Assembly (NCBI RefSeq): GCF_002591915.1
Contig: NZ_NIHB01000001.1
Span: forward strand, 90,958-154,957
Length of the DNA: 64,000 bases
Origin: Marinicella litoralis
Lineage (GTDB): Bacteria; Pseudomonadota; Gammaproteobacteria; Xanthomonadales; Marinicellaceae
Direction of reading: 5' to 3'
Shown: one piece after another, positions 1 to 9,910 of the stretch
Layout: every line of letters begins with the position of its first letter
Position numbering within the stretch: position 1 is the first letter of the stretch
Position numbers and translations under genes: made by a program
The notes under the pieces: model-generated
Told to the model about the DNA's origin: nothing
What the model saw: only the letters and a program-made list of their open reading frames with translations
Database searches by the model: none

Positions 1-1097
1 GCATGACCCGAACTTCTAAAGTCGGGCGATATGTATCGATTGAAGGTCGCAAAATGTTGAACTTCAACAGCAACGATTATTTGGGTTTATCCAACCACCC
101 TGCGGTAATTTTGGCAGCACATGATGCCGCCAGTAAATTTGGCTTTGGCTCGACTGGCTCGCCATTGATGTCTGGATACACTTCTATGCATCAAGAGCTA
201 GAGTTCGCCATGGCTGACTTTCTGAACTATCCCCGTGTGCTGTTGTTTTCAGCTGGCTATTTGGCCAATTTAGGTGTGGCCCAAGCCTTATTAAAACGCA
301 AAGATTGGTTTATTCAAGACCGTTTGAATCATGCTTCATTGATTGATGCCGCACAAATCACAGGCGCTGAACTTAAACGTTATCCACATTTAAACAACGC
401 AAAAGCCGAGGCATTGCTGAAAGAAGACATCAATCGATTTAAACTGTGGGCCACTGAAGGTGTGTTCAGCATGGACGGTGACAGTCACGATTTGTTTTCT
501 GCTGCATTGAGTGCGCATACATACAATGCTTTGTTGTGGGTGGATGATTGTCATGGGGTAGGCGTGATGGGTGAGAAAGGTCGAGGTGTGTTAGACACCA
601 TGGCATTGAGCGAATCTGAAGTACCTATTTTATCTGGCACTTTTGGTAAAGCCTTCGGTACTTCTGGTGCTTATGTGGCGGCATCAGACACTTTGATTGA
701 AACCATCATTCAAAAAGCCCGCACCTATAAATACAACACTTCACTGCCGGTACCGGTGGTGGCAGCCACCTTGAAGGCATTAGAAATCATTCGCACCGAG
801 CCTTGGCGAAGAGAAAAAATATTGGAACTGATTTATTATTTTCAAAAAGGTTGTGAACAATATGATTTGGCCGACCAGGCAAAATTCACCAACTCGCCAA
901 TCCAACCCATTGTGCTCAAAACAGAGCAAGCGGCGATGGAAAAATCGGCTTACCTTAAAGCATGTGGCATCATCACCACTGCCATCAGACCACCAACCGT
1001 ACCGAAAAACCAATGTCGCTTGCGCATCACCCTTAACAGCGAACTGGAACGTGAGGACATCGATTTATTGATCCAATGTTTGATTGGTAATTATTGA
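1..1097 (+). CDS. bioF: 8-amino-7-oxononanoate synthase (BioF), 5' end cut by window edge
   Basis: BioF is the PLP-dependent alpha-oxoamine synthase that condenses pimeloyl-ACP or -CoA with alanine in biotin synthesis. Visible landmarks are NSNDYLGLSNHP near the start, the VFSMDGD segment, the VDDCHGVGVMG aspartate region and TFGKAFG, whose lysine (about residue 216 counted from the first ATG) should carry PLP. The C-terminal TAIRPPTVPK motif matches BioF rather than the related Kbl or HemA. An ATG lies at base 3, but the family normally has about 25 more N-terminal residues and no stop codon precedes it here, so the true start is probably outside the window. A strong terminator follows. The other biotin gene in the window, bioD, lies 32 kb away. 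Confidence 0.93.
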   Translation, partial: MTRTSKVGRYVSIEGRKMLNFNSNDYLGLSNHPAVILAAHDAASKFGFGSTGSPLMSGYTSMHQELEFAMADFLNYPRVLLFSAGYLANLGVAQALLKRKDWFIQDRLNHASLIDAAQITGAELKRYPHLNNAKAEALLKEDINRFKLWATEGVFSMDGDSHDLFSAALSAHTYNALLWVDDCHGVGVMGEKGRGVLDTMALSESEVPILSGTFGKAFGTSGAYVAASDTLIETIIQKARTYKYNTSLPVPVVAATLKALEIIRTEPWRREKILELIYYFQKGCEQYDLADQAKFTNSPIQPIVLKTEQAAMEKSAYLKACGIITTAIRPPTVPKNQCRLRITLNSELEREDIDLLIQCLIGNY

Positions 1098-1109
1098 TGT
1101 TGAGTAAGC

Positions 1110-1144
1110 AAAAAAACCAGCCATTTAATGTGACTGGTTTTTTT
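1110..1144. terminator. Bidirectional intrinsic terminator between bioF and the S8 protease gene
   Basis: Seven A residues and CCAG (1110-1120) pair perfectly with CTGG and seven T residues (1134-1144) around a 13-base loop. Either strand therefore reads as a hairpin running into a T tract. It lies 12 bases after the bioF stop and 19 bases from the stop of the convergent protease gene, so it can end both transcripts. Confidence 0.9.
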
Positions 1145-1163
1145 AAGGCTGTTGAATAATGAC

Positions 1164-4100
1164 TTAGTTATCAAACCCATCCACAAAGATCACATCAGTG
1201 CTGCAATCATTATTGATGGTACCTACACTGACAATGATGGTTTCAATGCCATCTGGATTTCTGGCTCGCGCCTGGTATGTATATGAGGTGTTACAAGCCA
1301 AACCACTTTGCACCCAACTCAATTGATTACGCCACCCTGAATCAATGCCATTACTGACATTTTGAATCAGGTATTCTGCACCCAAACCATTGCTGTTGGC
1401 ATTCAAATTGATTTGAATTTGCGAATCTGAGATCAACTCAATTGAATTTACCGCTGGTGGATTGGCCAAAGTGCTGGCCATTACAGCCGGACCTTCCACC
1501 GATACATCACCATCACCATTGCGAGCTCGCGCAGTAAAAGTATATTCTGTGGCGGCCGTCAATCCATTAGATTCCCATGGCGTGTTGTTTTGCTGCCAAG
1601 CCGAAGTGGTACCTGCTTCAACATTATTAAATTGAAGACCTGAACTACCCAGTATGATATTAGGTGGTAGAACAGCGGCTGAAACCGTGATTGAATTGGT
1701 CGCAACACCACCTATCAGCACAGCTTCTGGTGTAGGTTGACTGGTATAAGAACAAGCACTTGCCGAAGGTGCTGTCACATTAAGGGAGGCGGCACTGTCT
1801 CGAGCCCATACCCTATAACAATATTCATGGTTGCTGTCTAAGGCCAAATCGGTGTAATTACGATCATTAATCCAGCCCGAGTCTGTCCCTCCAAACCCGC
1901 CTGAAGGCGCGCTGGTAAAATCATGATAGTACTGAATCGGATCATTGTGCGTATCAAATGCGGTTTGGGCCAGCATACTCAGTTGATTCAAACCGTTGTT
2001 ATTAGGCAGAGATGCGAAGCCCATTGGATTGGGAGTCGGTGGGGTGTTGTCTACCCTGACATTGATACCCATGTTCCAATTAAAAGGGCCGTAATCTTCC
2101 AGATAAGAATTGTGACTGTGTTGAACTTGTAGGTTAATCCCATCTGCCACCACAGCAGCGGCTTGGATGGTGTAGGTAACCGTGGAAGTGTTGCCTCCTT
2201 TGGCAGCTGCTGAGCCCACAACTTGTGTGTCTACACCACTGATTAAGGTAAAACCAGCAGGCAAATTCAAATCGAATTCATTGTTGTGACTGGCCAAATC
2301 AGAGTCATTTCTGAGCCAAAATTGAACATCAAACACTTCATTCGGCTCTACCTCTGTAGGCCACACAGCAATCCCTTGAAATTGCGTTGGAAAATCCACT
2401 CGAGTAAAACCATCTTCAGTCGCCAAAGCATATTCTTCAGCCGCATCGCCGTTGACAAAAGTGGTAGACCAAGCATAGACTTTTACCACCACGTCGGTAT
2501 CGGTTGCGCCAGCTCCCACCCTGACCTGATGCACGTTATCAATGCCATTTAAGTCAGTATCCAGTAAATTATTGTTGTCCTCTGCATAAAGCCGTAAGTT
2601 GATGTCGCTCAAACCGAAATATTCACTGGGCGCAGTATTGGGTTCATATGTCGCACTTCGGTTCCACACCAATGTCGCCCTGTCTCGACCTTCACCAAGG
2701 ATGCCTTCATCACGCATGGATCCTTTATACAATTGAAAATCCCCATCGGTATTGCGTGGTGTCACTGAGTCTTTAAAGGTGTCAAACCGATGAAAATAAG
2801 CCGCAAAAGCATTCATCACACCCCAACCCACCTGAGGGTCCCACCCATCTGAATCATCTTCAATCGAAACCGATGGCAAATTCTTTTGTGCGGTATTAAT
2901 CAACAGGGCTTTGACAGCCAGCTCATCAAACAAACCGGCATCATTCAAATCCATAATCACCCCCAAAACCACAGGAGCAGAAGCAGAAGTTCCAGTAAAG
3001 TTTACAAAATCAGCGGACGCGCCTTCCCAATCATTATTAGGTGCTGAAATAAACGACCCGTACGTTGAAATGTCTGGCTTTTTTCGACCATTGGCTGTTG
3101 GTCCTACTGTACTGGATGATCGCATGATGTCGTCGTCTCTGGAAACCGTATTTCGGTCATTGGCATTGCCGACAGTAATCACATTGTAGGCGCTGGCAGT
3201 ATCAGAAAAAAGGGTGTTGGTAGGTCCTGAATTCCCGGCTGAAACTGTTATGGGTGTATCGGTATAACTGGCAATCACCGCGTCCAAAAATCGTCCCACA
3301 TCAGTGTCGTCAAGGGAGGTAGCCCCTCCGTAACTGAGGTTCATTCCATCAATGTCATCATTGAAGGAATTGCTGGGCATCAATGAATTGGTATTATTCA
3401 AACCGCGATCAACAATTCTATACAAATCGGAATAAAACATGCTCGCGGTTCCCGAGGTATTCAAAAATCCGGCTTTTAAATTAACCAGTTTATCAACCCC
3501 ATGTGACATGCCTAAATGTGAAGTGAAACCTGAACTGCCATAACTACCGACAATCCCAGCGACGGCCGTACCATGGCCTTGTAAATCATCGGTTGTATTG
3601 GCATCATCAAAAGCAGTTGAATCATTGGCTGCCACCAGGTACCACGTTTGAAAATTATTCCTTAATGGGCTGGCGCTGTTTTGCATGGCAGGATGGTTGT
3701 CATCCAAACCACTGTCGATAATCGCCGGATCATAAATACCGCCATCTGCACCCGAATCCCATAACCCCAACAAGGAAGAATCATCAGGATCAACCATCGC
3801 AGCTGCAGGCAGGACATTCAATTGACCTTCCATCATCACATCTTCAGCTATGCGCAAAACGCCAGGAATGGTCGCAATGGTTTCAACTTGGTCTAACTTG
3901 GCTTTTACCACCAATACATTGCCAGCGATTGCGCCAAATTCAACATCCACACCCATGGCGTTTAATTGTGACTTTATCGGATGTTGAAAGCGATTGATCA
4001 GGTCGCTGATTTCAGCCACTGCTTCATTCTTTATCAATAAGGATAAGGCTTCATGTTCTGTGTTCATGGCTTTCAACTCGTCTTTATAAGCCTCATCAAA

Positions 4101-4658
4101 CACCAACATAGAAGGGTAATTCAAGGCATCGGTTGGGGCTGCTGAATCCCTTTGACCAGCAGTCTCTGCCAACAAGCCCTGCCGTTTGAATTCCAAGGCT
4201 GTAATTTCAGCATGGTGATTTTGGATGGTTTGTTTAAACACTTGTTCATGTGGAAAGTAATTCAAATAAACCATCAATCGAATTGACTCAGTGGCATTTT
4301 GGTCGTTGTTTAGCCCCCCATTGAGCTTGGCAATTTTATTTGCCAAAGCTTGATCGATGATTGACCCAGCTTGAAAAACCGGATCGAAATGAGCTTGTCC
4401 CATTTCATCGTACTCAGTCGATTCATTGTTTTTATTGGCTTTGGTTTCTTCAGACCGACCCATGGAGCCGCTCAATGCCCTGCCTTTTATCCCATCAACA
4501 GGATGGGTTAGTAAGGTCTGTACAGAATCGTTATTAGAAACATGGACGGACTCATTGGGCTGGTCCAGTGTTTGTCCGGCACCCGCCATAATAATGGCTG
4601 GTTGGAGACTCAGCATCAATAGCCAAGCTGACTTGATTTTTTGATTAATTTTAAACAT
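1164..4658 (-). CDS. Secreted subtilisin-like serine protease (peptidase S8) with C-terminal FN3-like repeats
   Basis: A 1164-residue exported protease. The ATG at 4658 is chosen because GAGGAA sits just upstream; a TTG six codons earlier would leave this ribosome site inside the gene. A hydrophobic signal segment (about residues 10-31) precedes a long propeptide-like region. The S8 triad is clear: Asp in AIIDSGLDD (about 315), His in GHGTAVAG (about 362) and Ser in GTSASAP (about 558). After the protease domain come beta-rich regions, including an unassigned domain and at least two fibronectin-III-like modules near the end, with phrases such as EYTFTARARNGDG and SYTYQARARNPDG. The protein ends in VIFVDGFDN, a short acidic/aromatic tail that may be a sorting tag. 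The substrate is unknown; a degradative extracellular role is inferred. Confidence 0.9.
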   Translation of the reverse strand: MFKINQKIKSAWLLMLSLQPAIIMAGAGQTLDQPNESVHVSNNDSVQTLLTHPVDGIKGRALSGSMGRSEETKANKNNESTEYDEMGQAHFDPVFQAGSIIDQALANKIAKLNGGLNNDQNATESIRLMVYLNYFPHEQVFKQTIQNHHAEITALEFKRQGLLAETAGQRDSAAPTDALNYPSMLVFDEAYKDELKAMNTEHEALSLLIKNEAVAEISDLINRFQHPIKSQLNAMGVDVEFGAIAGNVLVVKAKLDQVETIATIPGVLRIAEDVMMEGQLNVLPAAAMVDPDDSSLLGLWDSGADGGIYDPAIIDSGLDDNHPAMQNSASPLRNNFQTWYLVAANDSTAFDDANTTDDLQGHGTAVAGIVGSYGSSGFTSHLGMSHGVDKLVNLKAGFLNTSGTASMFYSDLYRIVDRGLNNTNSLMPSNSFNDDIDGMNLSYGGATSLDDTDVGRFLDAVIASYTDTPITVSAGNSGPTNTLFSDTASAYNVITVGNANDRNTVSRDDDIMRSSSTVGPTANGRKKPDISTYGSFISAPNNDWEGASADFVNFTGTSASAPVVLGVIMDLNDAGLFDELAVKALLINTAQKNLPSVSIEDDSDGWDPQVGWGVMNAFAAYFHRFDTFKDSVTPRNTDGDFQLYKGSMRDEGILGEGRDRATLVWNRSATYEPNTAPSEYFGLSDINLRLYAEDNNNLLDTDLNGIDNVHQVRVGAGATDTDVVVKVYAWSTTFVNGDAAEEYALATEDGFTRVDFPTQFQGIAVWPTEVEPNEVFDVQFWLRNDSDLASHNNEFDLNLPAGFTLISGVDTQVVGSAAAKGGNTSTVTYTIQAAAVVADGINLQVQHSHNSYLEDYGPFNWNMGINVRVDNTPPTPNPMGFASLPNNNGLNQLSMLAQTAFDTHNDPIQYYHDFTSAPSGGFGGTDSGWINDRNYTDLALDSNHEYCYRVWARDSAASLNVTAPSASACSYTSQPTPEAVLIGGVATNSITVSAAVLPPNIILGSSGLQFNNVEAGTTSAWQQNNTPWESNGLTAATEYTFTARARNGDGDVSVEGPAVMASTLANPPAVNSIELISDSQIQINLNANSNGLGAEYLIQNVSNGIDSGWRNQLSWVQSGLACNTSYTYQARARNPDGIETIIVSVGTINNDCSTDVIFVDGFDN

Positions 4659-5170
4659 CTTAATTTCCTCACACAATTTGAAATAAGCATTAATCCCTAT
4701 TACAGGCTTAATCTGTGCAGCATTTCATTAACGCTTATATATAAATTCGAAATTGGACAGTGAAAGCTGACACTCAATATGAAACCAGTGAAAATTGGTT
4801 GTTGCTATTGATCTGAACTGAAAAACCAAGCGAAAAAGTTAACTACACGATAAATCATATTGAAGCAGGGATAATTTATATACCCATAAACTCTGATAAC
4901 ACTGTAGTGATTTTCCTACAAACCACAGTATGATGAAAAAATTCTTGTGGCAAATCACTCGACTTAAGATCACTACAACAACTAACAATTGATAGAAAGA
5001 AAAACAAGCGGCCACTGATGTTAAATCACTTTGGCCATGCACATCCTTGAATGCAAGCTGATGGCTTTGTTAAGATAAATAGGCTGAAATTTTGCTTAGC
5101 ACCTATTGATGTGTATACATAGAGTGGCTGAAGCAACACGATTTTTACATATCACCAATGAGGCTGCGCA
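4659..5170. other. Intergenic region between divergent protease genes
   Basis: This 512-base AT-rich stretch separates the start of the S8 protease gene (minus strand) from the start of the putative metalloprotease gene (plus strand). No supported ORF or RNA gene was seen. It should hold both promoters; only one candidate (5092-5119, plus strand) could be proposed. Confidence 0.6.
5092..5119 (+). promoter_or_regulatory. Candidate sigma-70 promoter for the 5171 gene
   Basis: TTGCTT (5092-5097) and TATACA (5114-5119) are separated by 16 bases, about 50 bases before the start codon of the downstream secreted protein. The match is reasonable but not perfect, and the region is AT-rich, so chance is possible. 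Confidence 0.4.
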
Positions 5171-6829
5171 ATGAAAAACTTTCAAATGACACAAACAGTT
5201 TTCCATCGGTTTACACTGTTGTTAGCGGTTATTATTCTGATGCCCTCCTCCATCAATGCCGCTTATTGGCGCACCACCCAATGGTTGGTTCAGTGCGTTG
5301 AGCCAGTGGATTGCGAACCCGCTAACTTGGTGTTTGCCGAACAATTAAGCAAAGCCAGTGTTTGGCTGCGTGATCTGGATTTCGAAGAAGCCGCGTCTTT
5401 CAACAACCTGGACCTTGGCGATGACAGCCTTAAACACTGGATTGCCAGCATATCCGATTCTCGCGTTGATCAGGAAGAACACAGTCTGGCAGGTTTTTTT
5501 GAACCCGTTGAACGTATGATCTGGTTGCGAAATGAAAACTATTTTAATCTGGGTGATGCAGGTCAATCTTATGATGACCCTTTTTTTGCTGTGGCTCATT
5601 TAAATACTTTTGTGGCTGCTCACGAGCTTTTTCATGCAGTCCAAAGTGCCGAAAATTACAGTGTTCCTTTGGATCAGCAACACAAATGGATTTCAGAAGG
5701 AACCGCCACTGCCGTGGCAATGGACTTTGCGCTTGAAACCGAACCAGAATTGGGCGCACAATTTTTAATGCGTGAGCACAAATCGCCTCTGCATCAACCC
5801 GCAAAATTTTATGACAACTACAAAACAGCCCACTTTTGGTTGTTCATTGGCAAACAGCTGAATTCAAAACCAAGAATTGCTTACCTCAATGAGTTCTTTC
5901 TTAATCACAAATTGACTGATCACTATGGTATTGCTGGCCTTGACGCCTACTTAAAACCACAGGGTGGTTTATATACATTGTTTCCGCTGTATTTGGCTGA
6001 ACTGCCTGTGCTCAATGCTTTTGGACAACCTGATACCTGGCAACTGAAGCTTCCCAATAACAAACAATCCATCAGCCAATCTTTTACAGGTCGGGTCAGA
6101 AAGCTGGCTGGATCGGCGGCTCAATTAACGGTCTCTCACAGTTCAGACAAGGATGTTGAACTCAGTATAGAAATTTCAGAGAACCCCAGCGACCTTCACT
6201 TGATTATCGATGGCGCTGTACAGGCGACTCATACTGCGGGTAACCATGCCATCTATCGAGCGCAGCTAACGGCCAGGAAAAAAGACTTTTCTGTGGTCAT
6301 TGCCGAAGTGGCTAAAAATGCCATTGATTCGGTTGATCGTCATTTCAAAATTAAAGTCACACTCAAGGAAATAACGGATCCCCCCTGCGGTTTTAAAGCC
6401 GTTGTCACCGGGGGTGTGCCGATGGCGGGTGTGCACCAAGGACCGGCTCGTTTTTTAGGCAATATGATGATTTTAAATGACCTGAAAACAGGTTGGGAAG
6501 CCAGGGTAGCATTGCCAGCGAAAGCCGTTGGCAAATACACCTCAAGCTTTCAAGCCGCTGCATTCAAAGTTGACCATCCGGATTGTCCAGGTTGTGTCGA
6601 ATTCTGGCAAAGCGATGAGGCAGCTATGGAAATCAAGGCCTTCAATACCGATCGAAAAAATGGTTTTGTTGTTGGCAACTTTTCCGGACAGGCCAAATGG
6701 ACTGGACTGGGCAGTACCGGCGAATATACGCCCTTTCAGGTCAATGTGAGTGAGTTCAGGGCTGTCGCTCGAAGTACTCGCAATAAAAGCGCATTTGAGT
6801 CATGTGTCAACCATTGGAAAAACCGCTGA
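5171..6829 (+). CDS. Putative secreted zinc metallopeptidase (HExxH...E), family not recognised
   Basis: A 552-residue protein with an N-terminal signal peptide: hydrophobic FTLLLAVIILMPSSINA with likely cleavage after SINA. GAGG seven bases upstream supports the start. HELFH at residues 151-155 is a zinc-binding HExxH motif. WISEGTA follows, with Glu176 placed as the third ligand would be in gluzincin peptidases. The C-terminal half is beta-rich and contains paired cysteines (DHPDCPGCVEF), probably an accessory domain. It lies 69 bases before a second HExxH protein and is divergent from an S8 protease, so the three look like a secreted proteolytic set. I do not recognise a named family. The metalloprotease call rests on the motif and export signal. 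Confidence 0.65.
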   Translation: MKNFQMTQTVFHRFTLLLAVIILMPSSINAAYWRTTQWLVQCVEPVDCEPANLVFAEQLSKASVWLRDLDFEEAASFNNLDLGDDSLKHWIASISDSRVDQEEHSLAGFFEPVERMIWLRNENYFNLGDAGQSYDDPFFAVAHLNTFVAAHELFHAVQSAENYSVPLDQQHKWISEGTATAVAMDFALETEPELGAQFLMREHKSPLHQPAKFYDNYKTAHFWLFIGKQLNSKPRIAYLNEFFLNHKLTDHYGIAGLDAYLKPQGGLYTLFPLYLAELPVLNAFGQPDTWQLKLPNNKQSISQSFTGRVRKLAGSAAQLTVSHSSDKDVELSIEISENPSDLHLIIDGAVQATHTAGNHAIYRAQLTARKKDFSVVIAEVAKNAIDSVDRHFKIKVTLKEITDPPCGFKAVVTGGVPMAGVHQGPARFLGNMMILNDLKTGWEARVALPAKAVGKYTSSFQAAAFKVDHPDCPGCVEFWQSDEAAMEIKAFNTDRKNGFVVGNFSGQAKWTGLGSTGEYTPFQVNVSEFRAVARSTRNKSAFESCVNHWKNR

Positions 6830-6898
6830 GTGTCCGTGGTTGAAAACGATCTCTATTTTGACCTATACTCATAATCAAGTCATTGCCATGAGTCACTT

Positions 6899-9800
6899 AT
6901 GCACCAGCCTTTGATCCGACCAAAAACCACCAGCAGCCAACAGCTACTTTTCAGCAAGCTTGTCTTTATCTGCATGGTGTTCACACTGCCTCAACCCGTG
7001 TTATCTGCAGAAAGCGGCCAGTCTGCCATTGAACTGGAAATCATTGGTACATCCAGGCTGGGGGAAAACAAATTAAACCGGTGGTCGGCACAACTCTTTC
7101 GTCGCGCCACAGAATTTTCTGCTGATGGATACCGTCCAAACTCGATGGCCGGACAGCCACTCAGCAGCAACCCTCCACTGACCGAATGGGAGGTGCCAGT
7201 GGATTTTTATTGGGACTTTGGTGACGGCAGCCCTGTGTTTACCACTGGTGAACGTGTGACCGCCAGCCACATCTATAAAAATGATGGGGAATTCACGTTG
7301 AAAGTTGAAGCCAGAAACATCAATGGACAATCCGTATTCGCCAGCAAACAAATCACCGTAATCAATAAAAAGCCCAACCTGAGAAGCCTCAAATCCGTTC
7401 AGTTGGATGCTGCAAACGCCAGCTATGAGTTCACTGGCAGGGTTTTGGAAGCACCTGATGATGTGGTGCACGCCGAATGGGATTTTGGTGATGGAACCCA
7501 AACCGAAGCCAGTCAGGTTTGGTTCACCAACAACGCTTGGAAGGTGGTTCATCAATTTCCGCAAGCAGGTCACTATACGATTACTTTGAGGGTTACCGAT
7601 GAACAAGGTGAGTTCAGCGAAAAAAGTCTGGAATTGTACTCAGCCGGCATCATTGATTCGACCCAAGACCTGGTGTCTGAGGTTGATCCCGACATGATTG
7701 CTGGAGCAGCACAAACCAATTTTACTGCCAAAACCTCACTGTCCATCGACAGTGATTTTTCAGGCCAAATAACACCCATTACCGGTATTTACCTGAGCCC
7801 CATTAAGCAAAATGAACAATGCAGGTTCATGTTTTCTGCCTGGGATGATGCCCAATTAATGAATGTATCCATTTTCAATGACATGCCTGGTTTGCCTGAA
7901 CTAGAAGGCGCCAAGTTCACTTTTCATTCGCCCTTAGTTAATTTGATATTTTTTGCTGATAAAGCGGCTTACGACCTTGCGCGCAATGGATTAATTAATG
8001 CCTATACTGGCTCAAACCTGCGTGAAAAACTGGCCCCTGCAACGACGCTTTTGTCCGATAAGGCACGTCAGGCATTGACTGAACACAGTGGATTGGACAC
8101 CACCAGGGAATCCATGGAACAGCAAACTCATGTAGCTACACCACAAACCTCTCCATTCGGACTGGATAAACAACAATCATTCACTAGCCAAACAGGCGAA
8201 TTGGAACTCACCTTTATTCCTTATGACAGGGCAGTGGCCAGTTTTGACTTGGTCATGATCAACACAGACCAAACCAGTCCATACCAAAGCCTGTCATTGA
8301 AGGGTGATTATGGCGTAAACCTAGCCACGGCACGCGCGGAAGGCATCATGCTATATAACCAATGTGAACCGGCTAAATTTGAAATAGAAAAGACCTACCC
8401 TGTCGCCAACAGCCAACACCAAAGCCTGAGTGAAAACTATGCACAAGTGAGGTTCAACGAAGACTACGATGTAGCCACCTTGAATCAGCAGACCTTTCAG
8501 CTGACTTATCCAAGTGCAGGCAGTGGTGAGTTGGTTCCAGTTCAGACTCAGTTGCATCGATCAAGCCAATCTGCGACATTGGTGCCCGTTGAAGATTTAT
8601 GGGGTGGCGTGCGATACACCGTTAGGGTCAAGACCGGTGAACAAGGTGTACGTGGGAAAAATGGTATGCCACTCGAAGACGAAGATGGCAGCGGTTGGAT
8701 CAGTTGGGATTTCACCACCCGAGTTAAGTTGATTCCCCAAGCAGGAGATGACAGCAACCTGTCTTGTCATGTTTATCAATCGGTTCGAGATGTGCCATTG
8801 ATTGCGGGCAAGCGAGCCGTTTCACGCATTTATGCAAACTGGCAGGAGAACCCATTGGTCAAATCCAGTGCACAGCTCAAAGAGTTCACTGCGCGGGTTG
8901 TGATTAAAAATGTCAAAGACAATGCATGGGTTGAAGAAGGCGCTGATTTCCACCGGTTTGTGCGTCCGGATTTGTGGCCGGTATACGGCATAAAAATGGC
9001 CGAAGCCGAACACACTGCCAATGTTTTTTGGACCCCTGAAACAGCCACACCCGACGCTTTGTTGGTCGCCATGGAAGTGCCACAACAACCGGGCAGTAGT
9101 CATGCCGAAGCTTATTGGACCCAGTGCGCCACACCAATGTGGGGCCGCCAACCTGAACTCAAGGTCGACTATTATATTTTGGGGATCAATGATTGGACCG
9201 ATGAGTCACTGCGTGATTATTACCTACCGCTGGTAAAGGATATAATGAAAGTAGCCAAAGAATATGCGCTCCAGCAATATCCTTTTAAGCAAGTTCACAT
9301 CCGCTATGCGGGCACCATCGAACGCAGTGAATTGGCCCTTGACTGTAATAAACAATGTGCTCGTGGTTTTATTATGGCAAACCACAGTTCAACCGCTGAC
9401 ATAATAGTTGGATTCATGCCAATACTCAGAGATATAGAGGGTGGTTCCACCATTCATGATGTGTTCGAAGGCAACGGTCCTGGTGCCATTGTGGTAACCG
9501 TTGACGATTTGCCTGAAAGAAAGGACCGATGGATTTTTTCGGTGGTACACGAATTTGGCCACACCTTGTGGTTAAAACACTCTCCGCAAGTCGACCTCAT
9601 CGAACGCAACTTTATTGTTGCCATGAGGGAAAATGCCTGGGCCAATGGCGGATATCCGATTCACTGGCACAGAGGCATTGAAGGCTTTCGCATTGATCCA
9701 GCTGGTAACAATGGTTACAACAAATCATCAATTGAAGGCAATGCCGAACACATCAACCCTGCCATATACACCGCCGGTCCTTGGCTTGAAGAATTGATGT

Positions 9801-9910
9801 ACCCGGCCACATTGCCATACACCCAAGCTTTTATTTCACGAAACAACTACCTGCAAATAATGGAAAAACTCGATGCGCAATCTGTCGCCCCAACCGGCAG
9901 AGATGATTAA
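6899..9910 (+). CDS. Secreted multidomain protein with PKD repeats and metzincin-like HExxHxxxxxH motif
   Basis: A 1003-residue exported protein with an N-terminal signal segment around residues 20-37. Two PKD-type domains are visible, with WDFGDGSP near residue 105 and WDFGDGTQ near 195, followed by a bacterial Ig-like region with DGSGWISWDF around residue 600. The C-terminal part carries HEFGHTLWLKH at residues 884-894. This fits the HExxHxxGxxH zinc signature of metzincins except that Trp replaces the usual Gly, so activity is plausible but unproven. PKD and Ig modules usually present or bind substrate outside the cell. The stop overlaps the end of the convergent glycosyltransferase gene by four bases. 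No strong ribosome site is seen before the ATG. Confidence 0.7.
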   Translation: MHQPLIRPKTTSSQQLLFSKLVFICMVFTLPQPVLSAESGQSAIELEIIGTSRLGENKLNRWSAQLFRRATEFSADGYRPNSMAGQPLSSNPPLTEWEVPVDFYWDFGDGSPVFTTGERVTASHIYKNDGEFTLKVEARNINGQSVFASKQITVINKKPNLRSLKSVQLDAANASYEFTGRVLEAPDDVVHAEWDFGDGTQTEASQVWFTNNAWKVVHQFPQAGHYTITLRVTDEQGEFSEKSLELYSAGIIDSTQDLVSEVDPDMIAGAAQTNFTAKTSLSIDSDFSGQITPITGIYLSPIKQNEQCRFMFSAWDDAQLMNVSIFNDMPGLPELEGAKFTFHSPLVNLIFFADKAAYDLARNGLINAYTGSNLREKLAPATTLLSDKARQALTEHSGLDTTRESMEQQTHVATPQTSPFGLDKQQSFTSQTGELELTFIPYDRAVASFDLVMINTDQTSPYQSLSLKGDYGVNLATARAEGIMLYNQCEPAKFEIEKTYPVANSQHQSLSENYAQVRFNEDYDVATLNQQTFQLTYPSAGSGELVPVQTQLHRSSQSATLVPVEDLWGGVRYTVRVKTGEQGVRGKNGMPLEDEDGSGWISWDFTTRVKLIPQAGDDSNLSCHVYQSVRDVPLIAGKRAVSRIYANWQENPLVKSSAQLKEFTARVVIKNVKDNAWVEEGADFHRFVRPDLWPVYGIKMAEAEHTANVFWTPETATPDALLVAMEVPQQPGSSHAEAYWTQCATPMWGRQPELKVDYYILGINDWTDESLRDYYLPLVKDIMKVAKEYALQQYPFKQVHIRYAGTIERSELALDCNKQCARGFIMANHSSTADIIVGFMPILRDIEGGSTIHDVFEGNGPGAIVVTVDDLPERKDRWIFSVVHEFGHTLWLKHSPQVDLIERNFIVAMRENAWANGGYPIHWHRGIEGFRIDPAGNNGYNKSSIEGNAEHINPAIYTAGPWLEELMYPATLPYTQAFISRNNYLQIMEKLDAQSVAPTGRDD

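Noticed and set aside
7073-7606. A 177-codon minus-strand ORF within the PKD protein gene
   Set aside because: It is antisense to a well-supported gene with PKD motifs and shows no domain of its own.
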